A stretch of DNA of 57,345 nt from Clostridium homopropionicum DSM 5847 (GCF_001263795.1 NZ_LHUR01000029.1:1-57345); one strand, 5' to 3'. Counted from the stretch's first letter, positions 45,626-56,004 are shown. The notes: generated from the letters alone by a model not told the origin. Numbers and translations are program-made.

Positions 45626-45796
45626 GTTTTCCTCCTAAGTATGTGTATATTAATTTAAATTTTTTAAAATTTTTACATAAATTTATTTTACACTATTTAC
45701 AAAAAAAAAATAAAGATGTTATTATATTACATATGAAAATTTTGTTAACATTTATATGCAATTGTAAAATTATACACATAAAGGCAGGTGTTTTGA

Positions 45797-46267
45797 ATGA
45801 TTTTAGAAAAACAAGAGTTAAAATTAAGTAATTTAATATCCCTAAGAAAAAAAATGACCCAACAAGAAATGGTTTTAGAAATGAAAAAGCTTGGAGAGTA
45901 CATAAAAGAACAAGGTTCTGAAAAAAATGGTCCTGTGCTAACAGCTACTTTTGGAATTGAACAAAGAGGCTTTGAACAAATTCTGGACATAGAAATACTT
46001 ATACCTTTAAATAAAGAAATTGAAGCAATTAATACTTATAAACTAAAAAAAGAATTTTTCTTAACAAATGCATTAAAAATAACACATATTGGCAATCCTG
46101 TACTGTTGCAAAATACTTATAATGAGTTAAATGAGTATATACAAGAAAAATGTGTACAACCTATAACAGCTGCTTATAATGTTACACTAAAAGATATTGT
46201 AGATTCGTCAAAGATGGATGAAGCTGTAATTGATATTTACATTGGATTGAATCCAAACAAACTTTAG
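45797..46267 (+). CDS. Unknown protein in the bacteriocin locus
   Basis: A 156-residue protein that I do not recognise. It has alternating charged helices and strands without membrane segments or signal peptide, and its sequence (LISLRKKMTQQEMVLEMKKL, FGIEQRGFEQILDIEILIPL, KKEFFLTNALKITHIG) loosely resembles effector-binding (GyrI-like) folds. It lies 172 bp divergent from the exporter and 71 bp before the first precursor, so it may be an immunity, regulatory or chaperone-like factor. A modest ribosome site (AGGCAGG) precedes the ATG at 45797. The short gap before the precursor holds a hairpin (AACTTC/GAAGTT, 46273-46297) with GGGCCC in the loop. Confidence 0.6.
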   Translation: MILEKQELKLSNLISLRKKMTQQEMVLEMKKLGEYIKEQGSEKNGPVLTATFGIEQRGFEQILDIEILIPLNKEIEAINTYKLKKEFFLTNALKITHIGNPVLLQNTYNELNEYIQEKCVQPITAAYNVTLKDIVDSSKMDEAVIDIYIGLNPNKL

Positions 46268-46338
46268 GTAATAACTTCTTTAGGGCCCGAGGAAGTTTAT
46301 TATAAAATTATATAATTCAATTTTAGGAGGTTTAAATT

Positions 46339-46581
46339 ATGGAATTAATTTTAGATTCTCGTTTTGATTCGTTAAGTTTCACTGAACTAAACGAAATCAA
46401 TGGTGGAGTAAACGGGTGGCAAGTTGCTGCTATAACTGTTGGTGCTGTGGCATTTGCATTTGCACCAGTAATAGGCGCTGCAGTATTTGCAGGTGGCGGT
46501 CTTGCATCTGCTGGATTAGGTGCTGCTTTTGGTGCTGCAGCAGGTGGGGCTACAATTATTGATGAAGCTTTAAAATGGTAA
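46339..46581 (+). CDS. Double-glycine bacteriocin precursor A
   Basis: An 80-residue precursor. The leader ends in FTELNEINGG (cleavage after Gly-Gly at about residue 23), and the mature part of about 57 residues is glycine/alanine-rich with GxxxG-type spacing (AVFAGGGLASAGLGAAFGAAAGG), as in two-peptide (class IIb) bacteriocins that form a helix pair in membranes. AGGAGG lies 8-9 nt before the ATG. It is followed at 17 bp by precursor B. No modification enzymes are in the window, so it should be unmodified. Confidence 0.85.
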   Translation: MELILDSRFDSLSFTELNEINGGVNGWQVAAITVGAVAFAFAPVIGAAVFAGGGLASAGLGAAFGAAAGGATIIDEALKW

Positions 46582-46597
46582 TGAGGAGGATTTAATT

Positions 46598-46855
46598 ATG
46601 AGTGCTACTTTATTAACTTATTCTAATGATTTTGAATGTTTGAATGACTATGAGCTACAGTTCACTAATGGAGGAACTGTCTTTGGAGCTATCGCAGGAA
46701 TCTGCACTTCTGCAGCTGGTGCATGTGCTATAGTTGGTGGAGCTTATGCTCTACAAGGTGCTGCTGCTGGTGCTACTTTAGGACCTATTGGTGCTATTGC
46801 TGGTGGTGTTATAGGAGTTATTGCTGGAGCAATGATTACGTATAATAACATTTAG
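46598..46855 (+). CDS. Double-glycine bacteriocin precursor B
   Basis: An 85-residue precursor. The leader ends in ELQFTNGG (about residue 26), then a mature part of about 59 residues with AGICTSAAGACAIVGGAYALQG (two Cys, a possible disulfide) and GPIGAIAGGVIGVIAGAM. The two peptides share GxxxG-like helix motifs and similar length but differ in sequence, as expected for partners. AGGAGG precedes the ATG. Confidence 0.85.
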   Translation: MSATLLTYSNDFECLNDYELQFTNGGTVFGAIAGICTSAAGACAIVGGAYALQGAAAGATLGPIGAIAGGVIGVIAGAMITYNNI

Positions 46856-46868
46856 TTAGTATTTAATT

Positions 46869-47051
46869 ATGAATAAAAAATTAAGTTTAGGTGTTTTAAT
46901 AATAGGTATCTGGTTCATATTTATTGGTGTCATAAAAATAATTAATAGCGAGCTAAGAAACATTTCTACCAGTTACCACCTTTCCTCATTATTAATTATG
47001 CTTGCTGGAGTCATTCTAGTAGTTTCTTCGTTTAAGATGCCTAAAAACTAG
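46869..47051 (+). CDS. Small two-helix membrane protein, candidate immunity
   Basis: A 60-residue protein with two hydrophobic segments (LGVLIIGIWFIFIGVIKII; LSSLLIMLAGVILVVSSF) and a basic tail. Its position 13 bp after the second precursor fits an immunity protein; no family is recognised. The ribosome site is weak, so translation may be coupled. Confidence 0.55.
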   Translation: MNKKLSLGVLIIGIWFIFIGVIKIINSELRNISTSYHLSSLLIMLAGVILVVSSFKMPKN

Positions 47052-47088
47052 ACTAACCCAGAAATAGTACAATACTTATTTATTACCT

Positions 47089-47138
47089 ATTCACAACGTA
47101 GTTTACAATTACGTAACATTATAAACTGCGTTGTGAAT
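47089..47138 (+). terminator. Hairpin after the bacteriocin operon
   Basis: Seventeen-nt arms (47089-47105, 47122-47138) with one wobble and a 16-nt loop. The tail CAACTTTATTAT is weakly U-rich. It can act as a terminator or attenuator before the gene at 47249. Confidence 0.55.
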
Positions 47139-47248
47139 CAACTTTATTATATGGTATAAATAGTATTATTAGAATACATAAAATCTAACTTATTGTAAAT
47201 TACGAGATGAGCTAGATTTAAAATACAACTTTAAGGAGGTACAATATC

Positions 47249-47446
47249 ATGAAACATAAGTGGTTTATAGCATCTAATATATTCTCTATATTAGCTGGCT
47301 TCTTTTTCTTGCTTTCCTATTTTATTGACAATACTAATGTACTTTATTGTATATCTGGTATTTTATTTTTAATTGGAGGTACACTAGGTTTGCATATATC
47401 TATAAAAGCATTAAAGACTACTAAAAGTAACTCAAATAAGTCCTAA
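47249..47446 (+). CDS. Small two-helix membrane protein
   Basis: A 65-residue protein with two membrane segments (ASNIFSILAGFFFLLSYFI; VLYCISGILFLIGGTLGLHI) and a Lys/Ser-rich tail. It has a strong AGGAGG site 8 nt before the ATG, and is separated from the bacteriocin genes by a hairpin. It may be a second immunity protein. Confidence 0.55.
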   Translation: MKHKWFIASNIFSILAGFFFLLSYFIDNTNVLYCISGILFLIGGTLGLHISIKALKTTKSNSNKS

Positions 47447-47538
47447 TCCCATTAGTGCTATTTCCTCAATATAATAGACATACTAAAACTCGTTATATTT
47501 GATTCTTTCTTATAATAGCTTGTTATTTTTTAATATAC

Positions 47539-47643
47539 TTACTTTTTAGCTAACTTACTATAAAATTCTTCATGGATTAGGTAACCAATAGAATCATGTA
47601 TTCTTTGCCTATTATAAAATATTTGAGCATACTCAAATACAGC
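47539..47643 (-). pseudogene. IS3-family transposase (OrfB) C-terminal remnant
   Basis: Minus-strand translation gives AVFEYAQIFYNRQRIHDS followed by IGYLIHEEFYSKLAKK and a stop, the typical end of IS3/IS150 integrases (YNxxRxHxxLGY..P.E). Upstream sequence is not in frame with a transposase, and no terminal inverted repeats are seen. It is a decayed fragment. Confidence 0.8.
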
Positions 47644-48064
47644 TGACCAGTATTACTACAAGTTTTAAAGTTTTTTACATAGAGTACTTCAATTCGTAAT
47701 TTGAGTGCAGTCCTCCAACCATGCTATACTAAAGCCAAGTTTGGATCAAGAAGTTTCCTAGCTTATGTTGAGCAGCCAGCATACAACTAAATAAACTCAA
47801 TTAAGAAAAATACACCAAAATATTTACCAGAGTATATTATAACGGACTTTTGCTTATCTTCTTTATAATTCTTAATAATTCCTGGGAGGGACTTGCCTAA
47901 ATATTTACTTCCCTCCTTCATGTTTTTAAATATCTGAAAATATATATAGACAATAAGTGTCATGACTTTATGAAAAATAATAAGAAAACGGATACTCTCC
48001 AGCACTCCACTAAGGTACCAGGCACATCTCCCAAAATGTAGATTTTGTTTAACTGACTAAAGAA

Positions 48065-48105
48065 AAAGTTCACAGTAATCTGTTCCACCTATTACTATGA
48101 ACTTT
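48065..48105 (-). terminator. Terminator of purA
   Basis: Fifteen-nt arms (48065-48079, 48091-48105) pair with one G-U, followed on the minus strand by CTTTTTCTTT. Confidence 0.8.
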
Positions 48106-48127
48106 AATATATCATTTATTATTTAAA

Positions 48128-49426
<1,299 letters not shown>

Positions 49427-49453
49427 TCATTATAAAATATTACTTTACAAAAT

Positions 49454-50866
49454 TTATTTTGAAGATTTATCTACTATGTCCCTTGCAACTATTACACCAG
49501 TAACTGAAGCTTGCATAAGTCCTCTAGTCATTCCTGCTCCGTCACCAATAGTGTATAGATTTTCAATTTCAGTTTCAAACTTATTGTTTGTTTCAAATTT
49601 ACTTGAATAGAACTTTACTTCAACTCCATATAATAATGTGTTTTTGCTATAAAGTCCTGGAGCAATCTTATCGAAAGCTTTTAAAGATTCAATAATTGAA
49701 GTTAAATGTCTTTGAGGAAGCACGAAGCTTAAATCTCCTGGAACTGCTGATTTTAATGTAGGTCTTGTAGTAGATTTCTTTAACCTAGCCTCATCAGTTC
49801 TTCTTCCATTTAATAAGTCTCCTAATCTTTGAACCATTATTGGTCCACCTGTTAACATATTTCCAAGCTGTGCAATATACTTACCATAATCTATTGGTTG
49901 ATTAAAAGGCTCTGTAAAACTTGTAGAAACAAGCATTGCAAAATTAGTATTCTCAGTTCTTAATTCTGCCTGTGAATAGCTATGCCCATTTACTACAGCA
50001 ATTTCATCATCATAATGCTCTTCTGACACTACTCCACCTGGATTCATGCAGAAGGTTCTTACTTTATTATCAAAAGTATCAGAGTAATAAACAAGCTTTG
50101 CTTCATATAAGTCTTTAGTTAAGTGATCCATAATAGAATTAGGAACTTCTACTCTAACACCAATATCTACAGCGTTATTTTTAGTGCTTATGTTGTGTTT
50201 TTTTGCCTCTTTAGAAAGCCATTCTGCTCCTCCACGTCCTGGAGCTACTACAACATATTTTCCCCTAACTTCTAATTCACCTTGTTTATTCTTAAAAACT
50301 ATTCCAACAGCTTTTTTATCTTCAACAATTAACTCTTTTGCTTCACTTAACTCACAAAAATCTGTTTTTGTATTATTTATTAAATGGAGGTACATGCCTT
50401 TTAGAACATCATAAGCTAGCTCAGTTCCAAGATGTCTAACTGGGCATTCTACTAATCTAATATTATGCTTACTTGCTTCGTATTTAATTTCTTCTACTCT
50501 TTCATTATTTAATCCATGTACTGTTTCATTTGCTCCAAAGCTTAAGTATATCTTGTCACAGTAATTGATTAACTCCTGAGATTCTTCTTCAGAATAATAT
50601 TCTAAAATTCTTCCACCTACCTCTGGGCTAAGAGAAAGCTTCCCATCTGAAAAAGCTCCAGCTCCTGACCATCCAAAGGTAATTCCGCATGGATTACAGT
50701 TTACACATTTTCCTGTATCTCTTGCTGGGCACTTTCTTTTTTCAATACTTCTTCCTTTATCTATTATCAAAACATCTAATTCTGGATTCAACTTTGTAAC
50801 TTCTAGAGCAGTAAAAATACCTGCTGGGCCTGCTCCAATTATTATGACATCATAAATATTTTTCAA
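49454..50866 (-). CDS. FAD-dependent oxidoreductase (COG2509-type)
   Basis: A 470-residue flavoprotein: the dinucleotide motif IIIGAGPAGIFTALEV, a Cys-rich segment KCPARDTGKCVNCNPC after about residue 43, and the family block GWSGAGAFSDGKLSLSPEVGG. The C-terminus has a second GDGAGMTRGLMQASVTG motif. The substrate is unknown; it may hold an extra cofactor at the cysteines. It starts with TTG at 50866 after AGGGAGGGG. Confidence 0.88.
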   Translation of the reverse strand: MKNIYDVIIIGAGPAGIFTALEVTKLNPELDVLIIDKGRSIEKRKCPARDTGKCVNCNPCGITFGWSGAGAFSDGKLSLSPEVGGRILEYYSEEESQELINYCDKIYLSFGANETVHGLNNERVEEIKYEASKHNIRLVECPVRHLGTELAYDVLKGMYLHLINNTKTDFCELSEAKELIVEDKKAVGIVFKNKQGELEVRGKYVVVAPGRGGAEWLSKEAKKHNISTKNNAVDIGVRVEVPNSIMDHLTKDLYEAKLVYYSDTFDNKVRTFCMNPGGVVSEEHYDDEIAVVNGHSYSQAELRTENTNFAMLVSTSFTEPFNQPIDYGKYIAQLGNMLTGGPIMVQRLGDLLNGRRTDEARLKKSTTRPTLKSAVPGDLSFVLPQRHLTSIIESLKAFDKIAPGLYSKNTLLYGVEVKFYSSKFETNNKFETEIENLYTIGDGAGMTRGLMQASVTGVIVARDIVDKSSK

Positions 50867-50886
50867 TATTCATCCCCTCCCTATAC

Positions 50887-50915
50887 ATAGTATCAAAGCT
50901 CTATTATTTAGTCAA
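50887..50915 (-). promoter_or_regulatory. Sigma-A promoter of the FAD gene
   Basis: On the minus strand TTGACT (50915-50910), 17 bp, TACTAT (50892-50887), 21 bp before the start. Just upstream, an inverted repeat ATACGAAT/ATTCGTAT (50922-50929, 50954-50961) could be an operator. Confidence 0.65.
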
Positions 50916-50987
50916 TATTGAATACGAATTATTAAATGATGTTTCTGTTAAACATTCGTATCGTATCAAATTATACAATTTCCATTT

Positions 50988-51791
50988 TTATTTGTTCATG
51001 TTTTTTGCTTTATCTACACATTTTTCCATAGCCTCTATAACTGCTGCTCTCATTCCGCCTTTTTCAAGAACAAATACAGCTTCAATAGTAGTACCTCCAG
51101 GTGAACAAACATCATCCTTTAAGCTTCCAGGATGTTTACCTGTCTCTAATACCATTTTTGCTGAACCGTAAACTGCCTGAGCTGCCATTTTGTATGCTTT
51201 ATCTCTTGGAAGCCCCTTTAAAACAGCTCCATCTGCTAAAGCTTCAATGAACATAAAAACATATGCTGGAGAAGAGCCTGTAAGTGCAGTAACAGTGTCC
51301 ATGTGTACTTCTTCAATTACTTCAACCTTACTGAAGCACTTAAATATCTTTTTTATTTCTTCTAATTCTTCATTTGTTACATTTTTGTTAGGACATAAAG
51401 CACTCATACCTTCTCCTACCAAAGCTGGAGTATTAGGCATTACTCTTACTATCTTTCTTTCCTTACTTCCTAAAAAGCTTTCAGAATTCTCTATGGTTAT
51501 ACCTGCAGCTATAGTTACAATTATAGTATTTTCATTTATGCTTTCTTTTATTTCACTTATTACATCTTTATATTTATTTGGCTTTACAGATAAGAAAAGT
51601 ATATCTGAATTCTTTACTACATCAATATTATTCTTTCCTATTAATATATTAGTTTCCTCTTTAATCTTTTCTAGCTTAGCTTTATCTGGATCGCCAGCAA
51701 TTATGTTTTTTCCTTCAATTAAATTAGATTTCACTATCCCCTTGATCATTGCACTTGCCATGTTTCCACAGCCGATAAATCCTATTTTCAT
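50988..51791 (-). CDS. proC: Pyrroline-5-carboxylate reductase
   Basis: ProC reduces pyrroline-5-carboxylate to proline with NAD(P)H. The 267-residue protein has the Rossmann start IGFIGCGNMASAMIKGI, VRVMPNTPALVGEGM and the C-terminal DDVCSPGGTTIEAVFVLEKGGMRAAV. GGGGG lies 9 nt before the ATG. It is divergent from proBA, so the three proline genes share one control region. Confidence 0.97.
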   Translation of the reverse strand: MKIGFIGCGNMASAMIKGIVKSNLIEGKNIIAGDPDKAKLEKIKEETNILIGKNNIDVVKNSDILFLSVKPNKYKDVISEIKESINENTIIVTIAAGITIENSESFLGSKERKIVRVMPNTPALVGEGMSALCPNKNVTNEELEEIKKIFKCFSKVEVIEEVHMDTVTALTGSSPAYVFMFIEALADGAVLKGLPRDKAYKMAAQAVYGSAKMVLETGKHPGSLKDDVCSPGGTTIEAVFVLEKGGMRAAVIEAMEKCVDKAKNMNK

Positions 51792-51842
51792 ATCATATAG
51801 CCCCCTATTAAATTGAATTCAATATTACTTTTGTGATATAAT

Positions 51843-51857
51843 TTGTTAAATTAACAA
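51843..51857. promoter_or_regulatory. Palindrome between proC and proBA
   Basis: TTGTTAA-A-TTAACAA, 7-bp arms with one central base. It is an operator candidate for shared proline control. No T-box or riboswitch fold was seen. Confidence 0.4.
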
Positions 51858-51928
51858 TATACTTATTATACACCTTTTACCCTAAAAATAATTAATTTAT
51901 TGTCTAATTTAATAGAAAAAGGGGGCAA

Positions 51929-51943
51929 AACTGTTTAACAGTT
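51929..51943 (+). promoter_or_regulatory. Stem-loop between ribosome site and start of proB
   Basis: GGGGG (51921-51925) is 27 nt from the proB ATG, too far for normal initiation. Between them AACTG (51929-51933) and CAGTT (51939-51943) form a small hairpin that would bring the two closer. Confidence 0.45.
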
Positions 51944-51952
51944 GATAAAAAC

Positions 51953-53086
51953 ATGAATAATTCTAGACTTGAATACTTAAAAAACGTAAAAAGGATTGTA
52001 GTTAAGGTTGGTTCTTCTACTTTAACACATTCAACCGGGCTGCTTAACTTAAGCAGAATTGAAAATTTAGTAAGGCAGTTTTCAGATGCTCATAATCGTG
52101 GAATTGAGGTCATACTAGTATCATCTGGGGCTATAGCAACTGGTGTAGGTAAGCTTGGGCTTAAAGAAAAACCCAAAACCATTCCCGAAAAGCAAGCTTG
52201 TGCTGCTGTTGGTCAAGGAATTTTACTTCATATGTATGAAAAACTTTTTTCTGAATATGGAAAAATCGTTGCCCAAATACTTCTCACTAGAGAAGATATA
52301 TCTCATAGAATGAGATATTTAAATGCAACTAATACCTTTTATGCTCTACTTGAACAAGGGGTTATACCTATAGTAAACGAGAATGATGCTATTGTGGTAG
52401 ATGAAATAAAATTCGGAGATAATGATACTTTATCTGCTATGGTTGCTAGTCTTGTAAATGCAGATTTACTAATATTACTTACTGATATAGATGGACTATA
52501 TGATTCTAATCCAAAATTAAATCCAGAGGCAAAATTTATTAGTCATGTAAAAGAAATTACCGAGGAAATAATCGCCTCAGCTGGTGATGCTGGCAGTTCC
52601 CTTGGAACTGGTGGAATGATAACTAAAATTCATGCGGCTAAAATAGCAACTTCTTCAGCTTCCTCAATGATCATAGTTAATGGGGATGCTCCTAATGTAA
52701 TTAAAGAAATACTAGATGGTAAAGAGATAGGTACATTCTTTGAAGCACAAAACAGGCCCCTAAAGGCTAAAAAACACTGGATGGCATTTGGAACAAAGCC
52801 AAATGGAAATATAATTATTGATAATGGTGCTGAAAAAGCATTATTAAAATCTCATAAGAGTCTTCTGCCAAAAGGAATACTTTCTGTTCAAGGTACTTTT
52901 TCTGAAGGCTCGGTAGTATCTATTTTAAATTCCAAGGAAGAAGAAATTGCTCACGGTATAACAAATTATAATTCTTCTGAAATAGATGCTATAAAAGGTT
53001 TGAATTCTTGTGACATAGAAAAAAAGCTGGGCTATAAAAATTATGATGTGGTAATACACACAAATAATATGGTAATATTAAATTAG
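51953..53086 (+). CDS. proB: Glutamate 5-kinase with PUA domain
   Basis: ProB phosphorylates glutamate in the first step of proline synthesis. Residues 10-260 are the amino-acid-kinase fold ([46 protein letters not shown]). Residues about 277-375 are a PUA domain ([13 protein letters not shown]...). It has no closer in-frame start than ATG 51953, so the distant SD is real. proA follows at 16 bp. Confidence 0.96.
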   Translation: MNNSRLEYLKNVKRIVVKVGSSTLTHSTGLLNLSRIENLVRQFSDAHNRGIEVILVSSGAIATGVGKLGLKEKPKTIPEKQACAAVGQGILLHMYEKLFSEYGKIVAQILLTREDISHRMRYLNATNTFYALLEQGVIPIVNENDAIVVDEIKFGDNDTLSAMVASLVNADLLILLTDIDGLYDSNPKLNPEAKFISHVKEITEEIIASAGDAGSSLGTGGMITKIHAAKIATSSASSMIIVNGDAPNVIKEILDGKEIGTFFEAQNRPLKAKKHWMAFGTKPNGNIIIDNGAEKALLKSHKSLLPKGILSVQGTFSEGSVVSILNSKEEEIAHGITNYNSSEIDAIKGLNSCDIEKKLGYKNYDVVIHTNNMVILN

Positions 53087-53102
53087 GAGGAAATTTCATA
53101 TT

Positions 53103-54353
53103 ATGGATATAAAGGAATATGTTATCGAAAAAGCAAGTCTTGCAAAAACTGCAGCTAGAAAAATGGCTATATTAAATACTGACACTAAAAATAATGCACT
53201 ACTGGCAATGGCTGATGCATTAATAAGTAATATGGACACTATTATTGAAGCTAATGGTGTTGATATGTCCTTTGGAAAAGAAAAAGGCTTATCCGATTCT
53301 CTACTAGATAGACTTATGCTAGATAAAAAAAGAATTGAAGCCATGGCTCAAGGTCTAAGAGACGTAGCTTCTTTGGATGATCCAATTGGAGAAGCTCTTA
53401 GAATGTGGAAAAGACCTAACAATTTAAAAATAGCTCAAGTTAGAGTTCCTTTAGGTGTTATAGGAATAATATATGAAGCTAGACCTAATGTAACTGTAGA
53501 TGCTGCTGCTCTTTGCATTAAATCAGGAAATGCAGTTATTCTAAGAGGTGGCTCTGAAGCTATAAACTCAAATAAAACAGTTGCAAGAATAATTTCAGAA
53601 GCTGGAGAAAAAGCCGGTCTACCACAGGGTGCAGTTAGTCTTATAGAAAATACAGATAGAGATGCTGTAAATGTAATGTTAAAGCTTAATAAATATATTG
53701 ATGTAATTATTCCAAGAGGTGGAGCAGGCCTTATTAACACTGTTGTGCAAAATTCAACTGTACCTGTAATTGAAACAGGAGTTGGAAACTGCCACTTATA
53801 TGTTGATGACTCTGCAGATTTAGCAAGAGCTATAGATATTACTGTAAATGCTAAAACTCAAAGACCTGCTGTTTGTAACACAATAGAAACCTTATTAGTT
53901 CATAAGGATGTAGCTGAAAAATTCCTTCCTGAAGTTGCAAAGGTTCTAGGATCACTTGGTGTAGAGTTAAGAGGCTGCCAAGTTACTCAAAGCATAATAA
54001 CCTGCAAAGCTGCTACTGAGGAAGATTATGAAACAGAGTTCCTAGACTTAATCCTAGCAGTTAAAGTAGTAGATTCTCTAGATGATGCTATAGAGCATAT
54101 ATATAGATACAGCTCTAAGCACTCTGAATCAATACTTACAAATAATTATGCCAATTCTCAAAGATTCTTAAATGAAGTGGATGCTGCCGCTGTATATGTA
54201 AATGCTTCAACTCGCTTTACTGATGGATCAGAATTTGGCTTTGGTGCAGAAATAGGTATAAGTACACAAAAATTGCACGCAAGAGGGCCAATGGGCTTAA
54301 AAGAACTTACTTCTTCGAAATATATAATATATGGAGAAGGTCAAGTTAGATAA
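53103..54353 (+). CDS. proA: Glutamate-5-semialdehyde dehydrogenase
   Basis: ProA reduces glutamyl-5-phosphate to the semialdehyde with NADPH. It is 416 residues, with the typical VPLGVIGIIYEARPNVTVDAAALC segment and the catalytic Cys in QRPAVCNTIETLLVH. AGGAGG lies before the ATG. Confidence 0.98.
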   Translation: MDIKEYVIEKASLAKTAARKMAILNTDTKNNALLAMADALISNMDTIIEANGVDMSFGKEKGLSDSLLDRLMLDKKRIEAMAQGLRDVASLDDPIGEALRMWKRPNNLKIAQVRVPLGVIGIIYEARPNVTVDAAALCIKSGNAVILRGGSEAINSNKTVARIISEAGEKAGLPQGAVSLIENTDRDAVNVMLKLNKYIDVIIPRGGAGLINTVVQNSTVPVIETGVGNCHLYVDDSADLARAIDITVNAKTQRPAVCNTIETLLVHKDVAEKFLPEVAKVLGSLGVELRGCQVTQSIITCKAATEEDYETEFLDLILAVKVVDSLDDAIEHIYRYSSKHSESILTNNYANSQRFLNEVDAAAVYVNASTRFTDGSEFGFGAEIGISTQKLHARGPMGLKELTSSKYIIYGEGQVR

Positions 54354-54385
54354 ATTTCATTTTAATTTTATGGGAGGTTTATGTT

Positions 54386-55198
54386 ATGCCTTATCAATCT
54401 ATCAACGGGGTAAATTTATTTTATGAACTTAAGGGGAATCTAGAAGCAGATGAAACCGTGGCTTTTTTTAACGGCGTTATGGCTTCTACAAGTAGCTGGG
54501 CTTTTCAAGTACCAGTATTCGAAAAATTGGGCTTTAAGATATTACTGCATGACTTTAAAGGTCAGCTTATGTCCGAAAAACCAAAAGGTCCTTACAGTTT
54601 CAAAGAACATGCTAAGGAAGCAAAAGAGCTAATGGATAGCTTAGGCATTAAAAAGGTACATATTGTAGGTACTTCTTATGGCGGAGAAGTTGCTATGAGA
54701 TTTGCCATGGATTATCCTGAATATGTAAAGAGCATTTCAGTAATAGATTCTGTAAGTGAATTAGATGAGGTTTTAAAATATTTTGTTGAAGGTTGGAAAG
54801 CCCTTGCAGAGAGTAAGGATGGTGAAAAGTTCTTTTTTGGCATGATGCCTTCAATTTACGGGAATGACTTTATAAAAGAAAACTTGGCTATGCTAAAAGA
54901 AAGAGCCACTGCTTTAAAATCAGTATCTAAAGACTATTTTGAAGGACAAGTAATTCTTTATGAAACTTTTAGAGATGATGTTTATATGACTAATGAGCTA
55001 AACAAAATAAAATGCCCTGCTCTCATTGTTTGCGGAGAAGAGGATATTTTGAAACCTAGAAAATTCTCAAAGATAATGGCTGATAATATTTCTAATTCTG
55101 AATTTGCTATTATCCCAAGTTCCGGTCATGTTACTATTTTTGAAAAACCTAATGTATTAAATTCTATACTTTTAGGATTTATAATAAAAAATAAATAA
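54386..55198 (+). CDS. Alpha/beta-fold hydrolase
   Basis: A 270-residue hydrolase: the nucleophile Ser in GTSYGGEVAMRFA, the Asp in CGEEDIL and the His in SSGHVTIFEKP. The N-terminus FFNGVMASTSSWAFQVPVF holds the oxyanion loop. The substrate is unknown. It lies 32 bp after proA with GGGAGG before the ATG, so it could be cotranscribed with proBA. Confidence 0.88.
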   Translation: MPYQSINGVNLFYELKGNLEADETVAFFNGVMASTSSWAFQVPVFEKLGFKILLHDFKGQLMSEKPKGPYSFKEHAKEAKELMDSLGIKKVHIVGTSYGGEVAMRFAMDYPEYVKSISVIDSVSELDEVLKYFVEGWKALAESKDGEKFFFGMMPSIYGNDFIKENLAMLKERATALKSVSKDYFEGQVILYETFRDDVYMTNELNKIKCPALIVCGEEDILKPRKFSKIMADNISNSEFAIIPSSGHVTIFEKPNVLNSILLGFIIKNK

Positions 55199-55301
55199 TC
55201 TATTTATGGAATTTATGATAATGGAAGCTAGCTACCTGGCTTCCATTAATAATTTAATATATTATCAACAACAATCTAAAACATATTCTTTTATTTAAGT
55301 A

Positions 55302-55331
55302 TTGACAATAGTAGCATCATTATTGTAAACT
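55302..55331 (+). promoter_or_regulatory. bioY promoter
   Basis: TTGACA (55302-55307) with an 18-bp spacer to TAAACT (55326-55331). The -10 falls inside the left BirA half-site. Confidence 0.55.
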
Positions 55332-55354
55332 ATTTTTAGAGTACTGGTTTACAA
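55323..55354 (+). promoter_or_regulatory. BirA operator of bioY
   Basis: TTGTAAAC (55323-55330), 16 bp, GTTTACAA (55347-55354): a perfect inverted repeat that matches the known Firmicute BirA box (TTGTwAAC-N14..16-GTTTACAA). It covers the promoter, so holo-BirA would repress bioY. Confidence 0.88.
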
Positions 55355-55376
55355 TAATATTCGAGGTGATTTACTT

Positions 55377-55937
55377 ATGAAAATAACAACAAAAGATATG
55401 ATTTTAGTTTCTTTATTTACTGCATTAACTGCCATTGGTGCCTTTATAAAAATTCCATTTACTCCGGCTCCTATTACCCTGCAATTTTTCTTCACAGCTC
55501 TAGCAGGAATACTTTTAGGTTCAAAGCTTGGTGCAGCTTCTCAAATTATATATGTTGCTCTTGGACTTGTAGGCGCTCCTGTGTTTACAAAACCTTCAGG
55601 ACCTTCATATATATTTGAACCTACTTTTGGATATTTAATTGGTTTTATAATATCCGCTTATATAATTGGTAAAGTTGTAGAAACTTATAAAAGTTCTAAC
55701 TTTCAAAATCTAATGCTTGCTTGCTTATTAGGGCTTTTAGCTATGTATTCTATTGGAGTACCATATTTATATATTATACTTAAATATATATCACATTCTT
55801 CTATAACCTTTATGGCAGCATTAAAAAGTGGTTTTATCTTATTTATTCCTGGAGATTTAGTGAAATGTATCGTTACTTCTATTATAGGAGTAAGGGTTGT
55901 ACCTATTTTAAAAAATCAAATACTGAAAACTTACTAA
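55377..55937 (+). CDS. bioY: Biotin ECF transporter S component BioY
   Basis: A 186-residue membrane protein with six helices. Hallmarks are TKDMILVSLFTALTAIGAFIKIP, PAPITLQFFFTALAGILLG and FIPGDLVKC. It binds biotin and needs an ECF A/T module encoded elsewhere. A BirA box and birA lie beside it, which fixes the substrate. Ribosome site GAGGTG. Confidence 0.96.
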   Translation: MKITTKDMILVSLFTALTAIGAFIKIPFTPAPITLQFFFTALAGILLGSKLGAASQIIYVALGLVGAPVFTKPSGPSYIFEPTFGYLIGFIISAYIIGKVVETYKSSNFQNLMLACLLGLLAMYSIGVPYLYIILKYISHSSITFMAALKSGFILFIPGDLVKCIVTSIIGVRVVPILKNQILKTY

Positions 55938-55970
55938 TTCAGCAAATTAGTTCTATTTTGCTAGAGTAAC

Positions 55971-56004
55971 ATATAAGGAGCATATATCTTTATGCTCCTT
56001 ATAT
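55971..56004. terminator. Bidirectional terminator between bioY and birA
   Basis: ATATAAGGAGCATA (55971-55984) and its complement (55991-56004) with a 6-nt loop. It overlaps the last codons and stop of birA. Confidence 0.75.

Larger units (their letters stand above)
47447..48127. other. Decayed intergenic region with IS3 remnant
   Basis: About 680 bp without an intact gene. It contains the IS3 transposase tail (47539-47643), a GGTACCAGGCACATCTCCC motif (48013-48031) and a terminator of purA at its end. The rest (47650-48000) shows no convincing ORF. Confidence 0.6.

Noticed and set aside
47787..48005. A 72-codon minus-strand ORF
   Set aside because: No ribosome site, no recognisable domain, low-complexity composition and located in a decayed region, so I do not call it a gene.
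51792..51952. T-box or proline riboswitch between proC and proBA
   Set aside because: No T-box core sequence or specifier structure, and the leader is too short.
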